Shown here piece by piece: positions 16,952-26,057 of a stretch of 64,000 nucleotides of DNA (within the stretch, counting starts at the first letter, position 1; each line of letters starts with the position of its first letter). The notes under the pieces were generated by a model. That model was not told where the DNA came from. It did no database searches and saw only the letters and a list, made by a program, of their open reading frames with translations. Origin of the DNA: Armatimonadota bacterium (GTDB lineage Bacteria; Armatimonadota; Fimbriimonadia; Fimbriimonadales; Fimbriimonadaceae). The position numbers and the translations under genes were made by a program. The stretch is from positions 1-64,000 of the forward strand of contig JAIUNY010000010.1 of NCBI GenBank assembly GCA_020161505.1. The letters are read 5' to 3'.

Positions 16952-18379
16952 ATGGCACCGATTTCTGAGCAGGCGGCGATCCGGCATCTGTTGCGGAGGT
17001 TTGGTCTTGGGGTTTCGCCTCAAGACCTCGCCGCTTTTGGATCGGGCAGCTATCGCCAGGCGGTTGAGAAGCTGCTTGAGCCAGGCCCAGATGGGTATTC
17101 GCTGACTTTGTGGGATTGGCGGAATCGGGAGAACGACAATCTGAATCTGCGCCAAGCTCAGTATCAGTGGTATTCCCGGTTGCTCGTCACCCGCCGCCCT
17201 CTTCAGGAGCGGATGACGATTTTTTGGCATCACCACTTTGCCACAAGCGGCGAGAAGGTGACCTCGGCGTTTGCGATGACCGAGCACATCGACACGCTGC
17301 GGGCGAATGCTCTGGGGCCGTTTCCGAAGCTGCTTCATGCGGTCAGCAAAGATCCCGCGATGCTCTTTTGGCTCGACAATCACCTGAACACCAAGGGGAA
17401 GCCGAACGAGAACTTTGCTCGCGAGGTGATGGAGCTTTTCACGCTGGGAATTGGGCACTACACCGAGGAGGATGTCCAGGAGGCGGCGCGGGCGTTCACG
17501 GGCTGGTCTCTGGCGGCACCTCGAGACAACGGATCGTTTGCGATTGTGCGCGGCGCGAATATCCCGAATCGGCGGGATTTGCAGTTCCTGTTTGATCGCA
17601 AAAACCACGATGAAGGCACGAAGTCGGTGATCGGGCAGAGCGGGCAGTTCAATGGCGATGACATCCTCGATCTGCTTTGCCGGAATCCGCAGACGACGCG
17701 ATTCTTGGTCAAGAAGATTTGGGAATGGTTCGTTTACCCCGAGCCCGAGCAGGCACTGGTGGAGCAACTTTCGACGAGTTTCCGTAAGTCGGGGCTGAGT
17801 GTTTCGGTGCTGCTCCGAGAGATCATGCTGAGCGCGGAATTCCGGAGCGAAAAGGCGATACGCGCCGTCGTGAAAAGCCCGGTGGATTTGTGTGTCGGCA
17901 CGCTTCGGGCTCTGGGAGCGGGGGAGATGTTCCTCAAGGAGTTCAATCGGGAGGACGACTACCGCAAGAGCTCCAAAGCGACGAATCCAATGGGATTCTC
18001 GATCACCGCGAGCAAGGCAATGGGGATGGAGTTGATGTTCCCGCCGGATGTGGCGGGGTGGAAGGATGGCCCGGCGTGGATCAGTACGGCCACCGTGATC
18101 GAGCGATTGAAGTGGGCTCGGGCGATTTTCGGGGGCAACAACGTGCGCACGTTCCGCTGGCCCGCGTGGCCTCTGTTTGAGTCTGATCCCCGGGTTGAAT
18201 CGGCGGCCAAGGTGCTGTGCGAGTTGTTTGACTACGATGCCTCTCCGGAGGTTTTTGCGAGTTTGGTGGCGGCGGGGCAAGACGCGAGCAATGGGCCGAT
18301 CACCCAGCGGAATGCGAATGAGGTCGCGGCGCGGATTACGCAGCTGATGTTCGGGGCTCCTGACTTTCATCTGATCTGA
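16952..18379 (+). CDS. DUF1800 family protein, second tandem copy
   Basis: The 475-residue paralogue shares all landmarks with the preceding gene: HLLRRFGLGVS, FWHHHFATS, KPNENFAREVMELFTLGIG, FTGWSL and PPDVAGWKDGPAWISTATVIE. The similarity along the whole length implies tandem duplication. TATCAT at 16938-16943 ends 8 bases before the ATG, so this copy may have its own near-leaderless promoter in addition to read-through. No partner DUF1501 gene is seen. Confidence 0.85.
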   Translation: MAPISEQAAIRHLLRRFGLGVSPQDLAAFGSGSYRQAVEKLLEPGPDGYSLTLWDWRNRENDNLNLRQAQYQWYSRLLVTRRPLQERMTIFWHHHFATSGEKVTSAFAMTEHIDTLRANALGPFPKLLHAVSKDPAMLFWLDNHLNTKGKPNENFAREVMELFTLGIGHYTEEDVQEAARAFTGWSLAAPRDNGSFAIVRGANIPNRRDLQFLFDRKNHDEGTKSVIGQSGQFNGDDILDLLCRNPQTTRFLVKKIWEWFVYPEPEQALVEQLSTSFRKSGLSVSVLLREIMLSAEFRSEKAIRAVVKSPVDLCVGTLRALGAGEMFLKEFNREDDYRKSSKATNPMGFSITASKAMGMELMFPPDVAGWKDGPAWISTATVIERLKWARAIFGGNNVRTFRWPAWPLFESDPRVESAAKVLCELFDYDASPEVFASLVAAGQDASNGPITQRNANEVAARITQLMFGAPDFHLI

Positions 18380-18427
18380 CGGATTGGCCGCTTGGCGGTC
18401 GGTCCGGTTTGGGTTCGGGGGCATTGG

Positions 18428-18433
18428 TACACT
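18428..18433 (+). promoter_or_regulatory. -10-like box of tyrS, near-leaderless
   Basis: TACACT lies 9 bases before the tyrS ATG at 18443 and no purine-rich ribosome-binding site intervenes. A clear -35 is not visible. Confidence 0.4.
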
Positions 18434-18442
18434 GGGCCCGGC

Positions 18443-19630
18443 ATGACCATCGACGAACAGATCGCCCTTTTGCGCCGAGGAACCGCGGAAATCATCGGCG
18501 AAGACGACCTGAAGCGCAAACTCGCCTCGGGCAAACCGATCAGGGCGAAACTGGGGGTGGATCCCACGGCGGCACACGTGACGCTCGGTTGGGCGGTGGT
18601 TTTGCGCAAGCTACGCGATTTTCAGAAGCTGGGGCACACGGCGTGCCTCATCATTGGCGACTTCACCGCGATGATCGGTGATCCGAGTGGCAAGAGCAAG
18701 ACGCGCAAACAGCTCACGCGCGAAGAAGTCCAGGCGAATGTGGACGCGGTGAGCACCCAGATTTATAAAATCCTGGATCCGGAACGCACAGAGATCTACT
18801 TCAACAAAGATTGGCTCGGCAAGATGGCATTCGAGGACGTGATTCGACTTTGCAGTCGGTACACGGTCGCGCGAATCATGGAGCGCGACGATTTCACCAA
18901 ACGGTGGGAAAATCACCAGCCGATTTCGATGCACGAGATTTTGTATCCCCTGTGTCAGGGGATGGACTCGGTGGAGATTAAGGCAGATATTGAGCTGGGG
19001 GGGACGGATCAGAAGTTCAACAACTTGGTGGGCCGGACTTTGATGGATCAGTATGGTCTGGAGCCGCAAGCGGTCATGCTGTGCCCGCTGCTTGTGGGAA
19101 CGGACGGCAAGGACAAGATGTCGCAGTCTCTCGGGAACTACGTGAGCGTGATCGATGAGCCGAACGATATGTTTGGCAAAACCATGTCGATTCCGGATGA
19201 TCTGATTGAGAACTGGTTTGAGCTCTGCACGGATGTCCCGATGGATGAAGTGAAGTCGATGCTGGGCGAAGGGAAGAATCCGCGCGATGCCAAGGTTCGA
19301 CTGGCCAAAGAGATCGTCGCGCTCTACCATTCGGTGGATGCGGCGGAGGCTTACTTTGTGGAGACCTTCAGCAAGCGGAATCAGCCAGTCGATGCTGAAG
19401 AGGCGGTGATTCCGGATAGTCTGATTGAGAATGGGGAAGTTTCTATTCCTCACCTTTTGGTGGAGCTTGGGCTCGCGGAAGGGACAGGGAAGGCGCGTCG
19501 ATTGATCGAGCAGGGAGGCGTCAGCTTGGATGGCGAGAAGGTTTCGGACGGCTTTGGAAAGGTGAGCGTGGAGTCGGTTCGGGGCAAGGTGCTCCGGGCG
19601 GGGAAGCATCAGTTTCGGAAATTAGTCTGA
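18443..19630 (+). CDS. tyrS: Tyrosyl-tRNA synthetase with atypical HIGH motif
   Basis: The 395-residue class I synthetase matches bacterial TyrRS: KLGVDPTA near 37-43, LRKLRDFQKLGH, GDFTAMIGDPSG (about 70-81), the tRNA/tyrosine pocket YPLCQGMDSVEI, ELGGTDQKFN, then KMSQS (KDKMSQSLGNY) and a C-terminal S4 RNA-binding domain (ARRLIEQGGVSLDGEKV). Two features are odd: the usual HLGH signature reads TLGW (HVTLGW, about 45-50), and KMSKS reads KMSQS. The rest of the pocket looks intact, so activity is likely. Start ATG 18443 fits the family N-terminus. It charges tRNA-Tyr in the cytoplasm. Confidence 0.9.
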   Translation: MTIDEQIALLRRGTAEIIGEDDLKRKLASGKPIRAKLGVDPTAAHVTLGWAVVLRKLRDFQKLGHTACLIIGDFTAMIGDPSGKSKTRKQLTREEVQANVDAVSTQIYKILDPERTEIYFNKDWLGKMAFEDVIRLCSRYTVARIMERDDFTKRWENHQPISMHEILYPLCQGMDSVEIKADIELGGTDQKFNNLVGRTLMDQYGLEPQAVMLCPLLVGTDGKDKMSQSLGNYVSVIDEPNDMFGKTMSIPDDLIENWFELCTDVPMDEVKSMLGEGKNPRDAKVRLAKEIVALYHSVDAAEAYFVETFSKRNQPVDAEEAVIPDSLIENGEVSIPHLLVELGLAEGTGKARRLIEQGGVSLDGEKVSDGFGKVSVESVRGKVLRAGKHQFRKLV

Positions 19631-19680
19631 GGTTTTTCTCGGTTGGGTTCGATTGGGAAGCGGTTTTCGACGCAAAGATT

Positions 19681-19706
19681 CCCGACCCTGAAGGGTCGGG
19701 GCACCC
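19681..19706 (+). repeat. Dispersed stem-loop repeat, copy C (perfect hairpin)
   Basis: CCCGACCC-TGAA-GGGTCGGG (19681-19700) is a perfect 8-bp stem with a 4-base loop, followed by GCACCC. Variants occur at 176-202 (minus strand), 2473-2499 and 52243-52268, always between genes. It may double as a terminator for tyrS, though a T-run is weak. Confidence 0.7.
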
Positions 19707-19747
19707 TTTAGTTGAGATTCGTTCCCTGCTTGTGCGAGGAACTCTCC

Positions 19748-20968
19748 CTACTCCCCGCCCACCCGCCAGCCGGAGAAGCTGGCTTCGAGGACGTCGAGGG
19801 TGTGGCGGACTTCGACAACTTGCCCATGCTCACGAGCGGCTTGGGCGATCCAGGCTTGGCAACCCGGATTGCCGGTGATGACAACTCCTGCTCCGGTGGA
19901 TTCTACGTTGGCCCACTTGCGCTCCAGGAGCGTGCGGGCTTTCGTCGGTTGGAAGATATTGTAGGTTCCCGCGCTGCCGCAGCAGAGATCACTTTCCGGC
20001 AAGGGAACCAGCGAGAGGCCAGGAATCGCGCCGAGCAGAGCCCGGGGAGGATCCTTTACCTTTTGCCCGTGCAGAAGGTGGCAGGCATCGTGGTAAGTGG
20101 CGACCATGCCAGGCAATCCGGGCGATCGACGAAGCGCATCCGCCAGGCCGTGCTCCAACAGGAACGTGCTCACCTCTTTCGCTCGGTGGGCAAAGCCTTC
20201 CAGCCCGACACCGATCACCCCACCATACTCCCGAATCGTGCTCCCGCATCCGGCGGAGTTGATGATGATCGGCAGATCATCGGGCATTGCCTGAGCAAGA
20301 GACTGGGCACGGCTTTCCGCTTCCGCGAGGTATCCCGAATGGGCATGCATCGCGCCGCAGCAGCCGGCGTTCACCTTGCGGACGCGGTAGCCGATGCGTC
20401 GCAACATCCGCTCGGTGGCCTCGTTGACATCGGGATAAAGCACCCGCATGACGCACCCTTCCAGCATGTAGACCTCTCCCCTCGCCGGAGGGAGATCATG
20501 GTCTTCGAGCGCGGGCCACGGGGCGGGAGAGGGAAGTCGGGGAGCGTCGGCTTGCGGGAGCTCGCCGCTGAGAAGGCGGCTGAGGATCGCCGGAGGCCGT
20601 CCACCAGGGAGTAATCCTGCCAGGCCGAATTGCATGCGGGCGAGGTTCGGTTGCGTCAGAGCATTCAGAAAGGGCTTGCGGATCGCGCGACCGTGCTCTT
20701 TGGTGGTGGCTTCGCGGGCGAGTTCGAGAATCTTGCCATACTGGACGCCGCTCGGGCAGGCGGTCTCGCAGGCCCGGCATCCAAGGCAGGATTCGAGTGC
20801 CTCGTGGGTTGCCTGATCCCAGCGACCGAGCCGATTGGCCTCGCGGGAGAGCGTGATTCGCCCGCGAGGAGACTGGCTCTCATCCCCGGTGATCAGAAAC
20901 GTCGGGCACGATTCGAGGCAAAATCCGCACTTGATGCACTGAGCGGCCAGATCGTCGAGCTTCGCCAT
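19748..20968 (-). CDS. glcF: (Fe-S)-binding glycolate oxidase subunit GlcF-like
   Basis: The 406-residue protein has two [4Fe-4S] ferredoxin motifs near the N-terminus, CIKCGFCLESCP (about 11-22) and CLGCRACETACPSG (about 61-74), followed by two CCG domains (NAGCCGAMHAHSG about 206; SDLCCGSAGTYNIF about 328), the plan of GlcF. In glycolate oxidase, GlcF passes electrons from the GlcD/GlcE flavin subunits to the membrane. Neither flavin partner is adjacent here, so the enzyme complex is inferred, and a lactate-oxidase-type relative is possible. It is divergent from the GH5 gene. Confidence 0.8.
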   Translation of the reverse strand: MAKLDDLAAQCIKCGFCLESCPTFLITGDESQSPRGRITLSREANRLGRWDQATHEALESCLGCRACETACPSGVQYGKILELAREATTKEHGRAIRKPFLNALTQPNLARMQFGLAGLLPGGRPPAILSRLLSGELPQADAPRLPSPAPWPALEDHDLPPARGEVYMLEGCVMRVLYPDVNEATERMLRRIGYRVRKVNAGCCGAMHAHSGYLAEAESRAQSLAQAMPDDLPIIINSAGCGSTIREYGGVIGVGLEGFAHRAKEVSTFLLEHGLADALRRSPGLPGMVATYHDACHLLHGQKVKDPPRALLGAIPGLSLVPLPESDLCCGSAGTYNIFQPTKARTLLERKWANVESTGAGVVITGNPGCQAWIAQAAREHGQVVEVRHTLDVLEASFSGWRVGGE

Positions 20969-21088
20969 GGATTCCGGCGTTAGTCTACTGGCTTTTTGAA
21001 CTCATCGCTCTCCGCTGAACGCCCGCATGATGAACTTTCAATCGGTCTGATGTCGGGGGTTCAGCGCGAATATTCATACAATGCGATC

Positions 21089-22900
21089 ATGCTTAGCGCG
21101 TTTTTGGCGATGTTGCCAGCGTCCACGGTTCAGGCTCCCTTGCCCGAGATCAAAGTGCAGGGCCGCTACTTGGTCGATCAAGGCGGGAAAAGAGTGATCC
21201 TCAACGGGACGAATCTTGGCAACTGGCTCATGCTCGAAATGTGGATGCTCCGCCTGAGCGAAGCCCCGAACGAATTCGATGATCAGCACGAGATGCTGGA
21301 AACCCTGCGCTCTCGATTCGGTGAAGAGAAAACCCATGCCCTCATGGAAACCTATCGCGCGAGTTGGATGACCAAGCGCGACTGGGATCTGATGAAGGAG
21401 TACAAGTTCAACGTCATTCGATTACCGATCGACTACCGGCTGCTGGAAGATGACGCGAAGCCGATGCAGCTTCGGCCCAACGCATTCAAGTGGATTGATC
21501 TGGCGGTGAAAGAAGCCGAGCAGCGGGGGATTTACACGATTCTCGACTTGCACGGTGCGCCGGGTGGTCAAGGATGGGAGCATCACACAGGTCGAAGCGG
21601 GCAAAACAAGCTCTGGGGGAGCGAGGAGTTCCAAAAGCGCACGGTTTGGATTTGGAAAGAACTCGCCAAGCGCTACGGCAAGCGCAGTTCGGTGGTCGCC
21701 TACGATGTTCTCAACGAGCCGTGGGGAGGCAAACGCAAAGAGATCGCCACTGTGTTTGAGAAGATTCTGAAGGGAATTCGAGAGGTCGATGCGGACACTC
21801 TGGTCTATGCTCCGGGCTACTACGATGACTTCGAGCACTTCCCGATTCCGCGCCAAGTGGGTTGGAAGAATGTCGGGGTGACAATGCACTTTTATCCGGG
21901 TCTGTTCGGTGATGAGGAGAGCCCGTGGGCTCATGCGCGGCACTTCAAGCGGGTCGAGCAGTTCTTTGAGAATCGATTGAATGCCTATCAAACCCCGATG
22001 CTCGTCGGCGAGATGAACGTGGTTCTGACGAAGAACGGCGGCGCGGAGATGATGCGCCACGCGTTTGATCTCTACAATCGGCTGGGATATCAGACCACGA
22101 TGTGGAGCCACAAGGTCATGGAGCCCAACGGTCTGAGCGAGGGCGGATCGTGGGGAATGGTGGTGAACCGAGACCCCTACAAGGCCCCGAACTTCAAAAC
22201 CGCGAGCTACGACGAACTGATGGCGTGGGCGAAATCGTTTGCCACGATGCCTCTCCAGACTTACACCCAGTTGCGAGATGTCCTTACGGCGAAGAATCCG
22301 AAGCTCACGCCTGTGCCGGTGATCACGGATTGGCGGGCGAAGGCTCCGGATACCGATGAGGTCGCGGGATTTAAGAAGGTGGATATCGGCGGGGCGATCA
22401 AAGGTGGCCTCGTCGCGGCTCCCGGCGGCGTGCTGAAGCTGTATGGAGGCGGCATGGATATCTGGGCGGATCGGGATCAGTTCCGGTATCTCTATGCCTC
22501 TGACCTCAAGAACTTCACGATTTCGACGGAGGTTCAGAGTCTGGAGAACACGAACGGCTTTGCGAAGGCGGCGATTCTGGTGCGGAGTGGGCTCAAGTCA
22601 GACTCTGCGACGGTCTTGGTCAGCGTTTTCCCGAATGGAGTGGCCCAGGTCGCGATCCGCAAGGTGGATGGCGGGATGATGGAAGGCGTTCACACCGTCG
22701 AGCCAGGGAAAATGCCGCGCAAACTCGAAATCGCTTGGCGCGATGGCAAGGCGACGGTCAGTGTGGATGGGAATCCGGTCTACACGAGCGAGAAGATGGC
22801 TTGGGGCGACAAGGTGTATGCCGGAGTCGGGTCGCTTAGCCACGAGCCGGCGCGGCTGGCCGAGGCGGTCTTTAAGGATCTCAAACTCGTTCGCGAGTGA
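21089..22900 (+). CDS. Secreted GH5-family glycoside hydrolase with C-terminal lectin-like domain
   Basis: The 603-residue protein starts with a short signal (MLSAFLAMLPASTVQA). The catalytic barrel (about 20-390) shows GTNLGNWL, DLHGAPGGQ, the acid/base glutamate in DVLNEPWGG and the nucleophile glutamate in MLVGEMNV, the pattern of GH5 cellulase/exoglucanase-like enzymes. The last 180 residues (LKLYGGGMDIWADRDQFRYLY...) resemble beta-sandwich concanavalin-like/DUF1349 modules that may bind polysaccharide. The substrate, probably a beta-glucan, is not determinable. The ATG at 21089 is chosen for the signal; the frame is open further upstream. Confidence 0.8.
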   Translation: MLSAFLAMLPASTVQAPLPEIKVQGRYLVDQGGKRVILNGTNLGNWLMLEMWMLRLSEAPNEFDDQHEMLETLRSRFGEEKTHALMETYRASWMTKRDWDLMKEYKFNVIRLPIDYRLLEDDAKPMQLRPNAFKWIDLAVKEAEQRGIYTILDLHGAPGGQGWEHHTGRSGQNKLWGSEEFQKRTVWIWKELAKRYGKRSSVVAYDVLNEPWGGKRKEIATVFEKILKGIREVDADTLVYAPGYYDDFEHFPIPRQVGWKNVGVTMHFYPGLFGDEESPWAHARHFKRVEQFFENRLNAYQTPMLVGEMNVVLTKNGGAEMMRHAFDLYNRLGYQTTMWSHKVMEPNGLSEGGSWGMVVNRDPYKAPNFKTASYDELMAWAKSFATMPLQTYTQLRDVLTAKNPKLTPVPVITDWRAKAPDTDEVAGFKKVDIGGAIKGGLVAAPGGVLKLYGGGMDIWADRDQFRYLYASDLKNFTISTEVQSLENTNGFAKAAILVRSGLKSDSATVLVSVFPNGVAQVAIRKVDGGMMEGVHTVEPGKMPRKLEIAWRDGKATVSVDGNPVYTSEKMAWGDKVYAGVGSLSHEPARLAEAVFKDLKLVRE

Positions 22901-22992
22901 GCGTCTGGAATGGGCAGAAAGAAATCCTGGGAAAAATTACATTAGGACCGGGTGATCTTTCTGCCTACAATCCGTTATAGTAACAGTTACCA

Positions 22993-23118
22993 CAGCTTTG
23001 CTGGGGAGTAGCCTGCACGCATGTGCCTCGTCAATACAGGATTCCGGTGAAAACTGGCACTCCTCGGGGCCATGAGCGATGAGTTCACACTCAACGCTGG
23101 GCGAGACCATTGAAGCGT
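22993..23118 (+). ncRNA. yybP-ykoY (manganese) riboswitch upstream of P-type ATPase
   Basis: Conserved blocks of RF00080 appear in order: GGGGAGTAGC (23003-23012), CTCGTCAATAC (23028-23038) and GCTGGGCGAGACC (23096-23108). The flanks GCTT...GG (22995-23004) and CC...AAGC (23107-23116) can close the P1 helix. These blocks form the Mn2+ site in solved yybP-ykoY riboswitches. The element sits 22-30 bases before the ATPase ATG at 23140, in the correct orientation. TACAAT (22969-22974) and TATAGT (22977-22982) upstream could supply the -10. No intrinsic terminator is obvious, so control may be translational. Confidence 0.85.
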
Positions 23119-23139
23119 TCTGGTGCAGAGCGTCTCAAA

Positions 23140-25920
23140 ATGGTACAAGAACACACGCCCGTCGTGACGACTTCTTCGTCGTCCCCGAACTCCTGGCATA
23201 CCCAGGATCCCACCACGGTTCTTTCCACCTGGGAAAGTACGTTGGAAAATGGTCTGACTGACCAAGAGGCCACGGTACGCCTCGAAAAGCATGGTCGCAA
23301 CGTGCTGGAGCGCAAGGCCGCAGACGGCCCGCTCGTTCTCCTGTGGCGGCAGATCAACAATCCTCTGATCTGGGTGCTGATCGCGAGCAGCGTCATCGCC
23401 TTCGTCGCGGACCCGAAGGATGGCCTCAAGAACGGCCTCGTGATCCTCGCGGTCGTTGTCCTCAACGCGATCATTGGATTTGTCCAAGAATTCCGCGCGG
23501 GCAAGGCGATTGAAGCCCTCAAAGACTTCGTCCCTGAATTCGCCACCGTGCTGCGCAATGGCACCAAGAAGCAGGTTCCCGTCGCGGAAATTGTGCCGGG
23601 TGACATTGTTTCGGTGATGAGCGGCGACCGCGTTCCGGCGGATATGCGCCTGGTTCAGTGCCGCACCCTTCTCGTCGAAGAGGCGGCTCTGACCGGAGAA
23701 TCTGTCCCGGTCGAGAAGAAGCTCGACTCGGTGGCAGAAGATGCGACTCTTGGAGATCGCAAGAATATGGCTTACGGAGGCACCTTGGTCACTCAGGGTG
23801 CGGGCCTGGGCGTGGTGGTCGCGACGGCGGGCGATACGGAGCTCGGTCGCATCAACACGATGCTCAATGAGGCTACGGAGACAGAAACTCCGCTCTCTCG
23901 TTCACTTTCCCAGATCGGAACCGTGCTCTCGATCGGCATCGGCGTGGTGGCTCTGCTGATTCTGATCTTGGGCACGGCTCGAGGCGTTGGTCAAGGCCTG
24001 GAAATGGCGGCGGCGTTCCGAGAGTCGGTGATCTTTGCGATCACCCTCGCGGTTGGCGCGATTCCCGAGGGACTCCCCGCGATTGTCACGATTGCTCTGG
24101 CGATCGGCGTGCAGCGCATGGCGGCTCGAAAGGCGGTCGTTCGCAAGCTCCCGAGCGTCGAGACGCTTGGTAGCACGACGGTGATCTGCAGCGACAAGAC
24201 GGGAACTCTGACCAAGAACGAAATGACGGTGCAAAGCATCGTCACCGTCGATGGCGCGAAGTACACGATGACCGGCGTCGGCTATGAGCCAGTCGGGGAT
24301 TTGATGCGCAACGGCGAAAAGGTCACGGAAGCTCCGGCGGATGTGGCTCTGCTCCTGAAGGCAGCCGCGCTTTGTTCCGATGCCACGCTGGAAGACGACA
24401 ACGGCATCTGGCGGCTCCACGGCGACCCGACTGAGGGTGCGCTGGTCGTGGCGGCCGAGAAGCTGGGCTACGAGTCAGGGGTCTTGCGAAAGAGTGCTCC
24501 GCGGATCGACGCAATTCCGTTCGAGTCGGAGTATCAGTTCATGGCGACTCTTCAGGACTACAACGGTCAGCGTTGGATCTTTATGAAGGGATCGCCGGAA
24601 GCGGTGCTCAAGCGATCGGCGGGCATGGACGCGAATGCAGTTCTCAGCGACGTGACGGCACTGGCGAGCCAAGGTCAGCGCGTGCTCGGGATCGCGGGCA
24701 AGAAGGTCTCGGCGGATCATGCCGAACTGGCGTTCAGCGATGTCGATCAGGACATGGAGTTCCTTGGTCTGGCGGCGATGATCGATCCGCCGCGTAAGGA
24801 GGTCATTGACGCGATTCGCCTCGTCCACGGGGCCGGCGTGACGGTGAAGATGATCACCGGCGACCATGCGAAGACCGCCGAGGCGATTGGCGAGCAGCTC
24901 AACATCGCCGATGGTCGCGATGCGATCACGGGTACTCAGCTTGCTGAGATGGACGACGCGCAGATCCGCGTGGCGGCCAAGAGCACCAACGTCTTCGCCC
25001 GCGTGGCCCCTGAGCATAAGCTCCGCCTGGTGCGGGCTCTGCAGGAGGAAGGCCAGGTTACGGCGATGACCGGGGACGGCGTCAATGATGCTCCGGCGCT
25101 CAAGCAGTCAGATATCGGCGTGGCGATGGGTATCACAGGAACCAGCGTGAGCAAGGAATCGGCGGACATTGTTCTTGCGGATGACAACTTCGCGAGCATT
25201 GTCGCGGCGGTTGAAGAAGGCCGACGGGTGTACGACAACCTCATCAAGTCGCTCGCGTTCGTTCTGCCGACCAACCTCGGTTTGGCGATGATCCTGATGG
25301 CGGCGGTTGCATTCTTCCCATTCGTGGGGGGTGAGCTTCTGCTCCCGATGCTCCCGACGCAGATTCTCTGGATCAACCTTGTGGCGACAGTTGCCCTCGC
25401 GTTGCCGTTGGCGTTCGAGAGCAAGGAGCCGGATATCATGTCGCGGCCTCCGCGCAACAAGAAGGAACCCGTGCTGAGCGGGTTCGTGATTGCGCGGACC
25501 TTCATTGCGGCTACCCTGATGACGGTGAGCGCGGTCGGGCTCTTCCTGTGGCAGTACAACAAGGATCTGCCGCTGGTGCAGGCCGGTCAACTCTCGATGC
25601 CGATGCTTCTGGCGGAAGCTCAGACGATGGCGGTCACCACGGTGATCTTCTTCCAGATCTTCTACATGCTGAACTGCCGATCTCTGCGCGATTCGATCTT
25701 CCGCATTGGTCTGTTCAGCAACAAGTCGGTCTTCGCCGGGATTGCCGCGGTGTTGGTTCTGCAAGCCGCGTTTATCTATCTGCCGCCCCTCCAAGCAGTG
25801 TTCAGCACGGCTCCTCTCACCCCGATGGCTCTTGGCATCTCGGCGGTGGCAGGCATGTTGATTCTGCCGGTGATCACGGTGGAGAAGTTGATCCGAGGTC
25901 GCAAGCGCGCGACGGTCTGA
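23140..25920 (+). CDS. P2-type cation-transporting ATPase, manganese-riboswitch controlled
   Basis: The 926-residue membrane pump has the P-type landmarks: TGES in the actuator domain (about 185), membrane helix PEGLPA (about 310), phosphorylated DKTGTLTKNE (about 353), the nucleotide-domain KGSPE, MTGDHAKTAEAIG, and TGDGVNDAPALKQSD (about 645). It belongs to the P2A (SERCA/PMR1, CtpF) group. The M6 segment reads WINLVATVALALP, without the aspartate of NLVTDGLPA in calcium pumps, so the ion preference differs or is uncertain. The upstream yybP-ykoY riboswitch argues for Mn2+ efflux, as for other Mn-regulated P-type ATPases. TTG 23110 is an alternative start. Confidence 0.9.
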   Translation: MVQEHTPVVTTSSSSPNSWHTQDPTTVLSTWESTLENGLTDQEATVRLEKHGRNVLERKAADGPLVLLWRQINNPLIWVLIASSVIAFVADPKDGLKNGLVILAVVVLNAIIGFVQEFRAGKAIEALKDFVPEFATVLRNGTKKQVPVAEIVPGDIVSVMSGDRVPADMRLVQCRTLLVEEAALTGESVPVEKKLDSVAEDATLGDRKNMAYGGTLVTQGAGLGVVVATAGDTELGRINTMLNEATETETPLSRSLSQIGTVLSIGIGVVALLILILGTARGVGQGLEMAAAFRESVIFAITLAVGAIPEGLPAIVTIALAIGVQRMAARKAVVRKLPSVETLGSTTVICSDKTGTLTKNEMTVQSIVTVDGAKYTMTGVGYEPVGDLMRNGEKVTEAPADVALLLKAAALCSDATLEDDNGIWRLHGDPTEGALVVAAEKLGYESGVLRKSAPRIDAIPFESEYQFMATLQDYNGQRWIFMKGSPEAVLKRSAGMDANAVLSDVTALASQGQRVLGIAGKKVSADHAELAFSDVDQDMEFLGLAAMIDPPRKEVIDAIRLVHGAGVTVKMITGDHAKTAEAIGEQLNIADGRDAITGTQLAEMDDAQIRVAAKSTNVFARVAPEHKLRLVRALQEEGQVTAMTGDGVNDAPALKQSDIGVAMGITGTSVSKESADIVLADDNFASIVAAVEEGRRVYDNLIKSLAFVLPTNLGLAMILMAAVAFFPFVGGELLLPMLPTQILWINLVATVALALPLAFESKEPDIMSRPPRNKKEPVLSGFVIARTFIAATLMTVSAVGLFLWQYNKDLPLVQAGQLSMPMLLAEAQTMAVTTVIFFQIFYMLNCRSLRDSIFRIGLFSNKSVFAGIAAVLVLQAAFIYLPPLQAVFSTAPLTPMALGISAVAGMLILPVITVEKLIRGRKRATV

Positions 25921-25942
25921 TCGGACGTCTGCTCAGATCCTC

Positions 25943-25981
25943 GCGGGCAGGAGGGCTTCGGCTCTCCTGCTCGCTTTTTTT
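25943..25981 (+). terminator. Terminator of the cation ATPase
   Basis: GCGGGCAGGAG (25943-25953) pairs with CTCCTGCTCGC (25964-25974) with one internal mismatch, followed by seven T residues. Confidence 0.85.
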
Positions 25982-26057
25982 AAGTTCGTCCTTAAGAATC
26001 TTGAGGAAGGGTCCTACCTGGCTCAACGTTTCTTGAGATATTTGCGTCTAAGTGTGT

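Noticed and set aside
15276-18577. Long minus-strand open frames opposite the tandem DUF1800 genes
   Set aside because: The plus strand has conserved DUF1800 sequence in both copies; the antisense frames mirror them and have no recognised domain.
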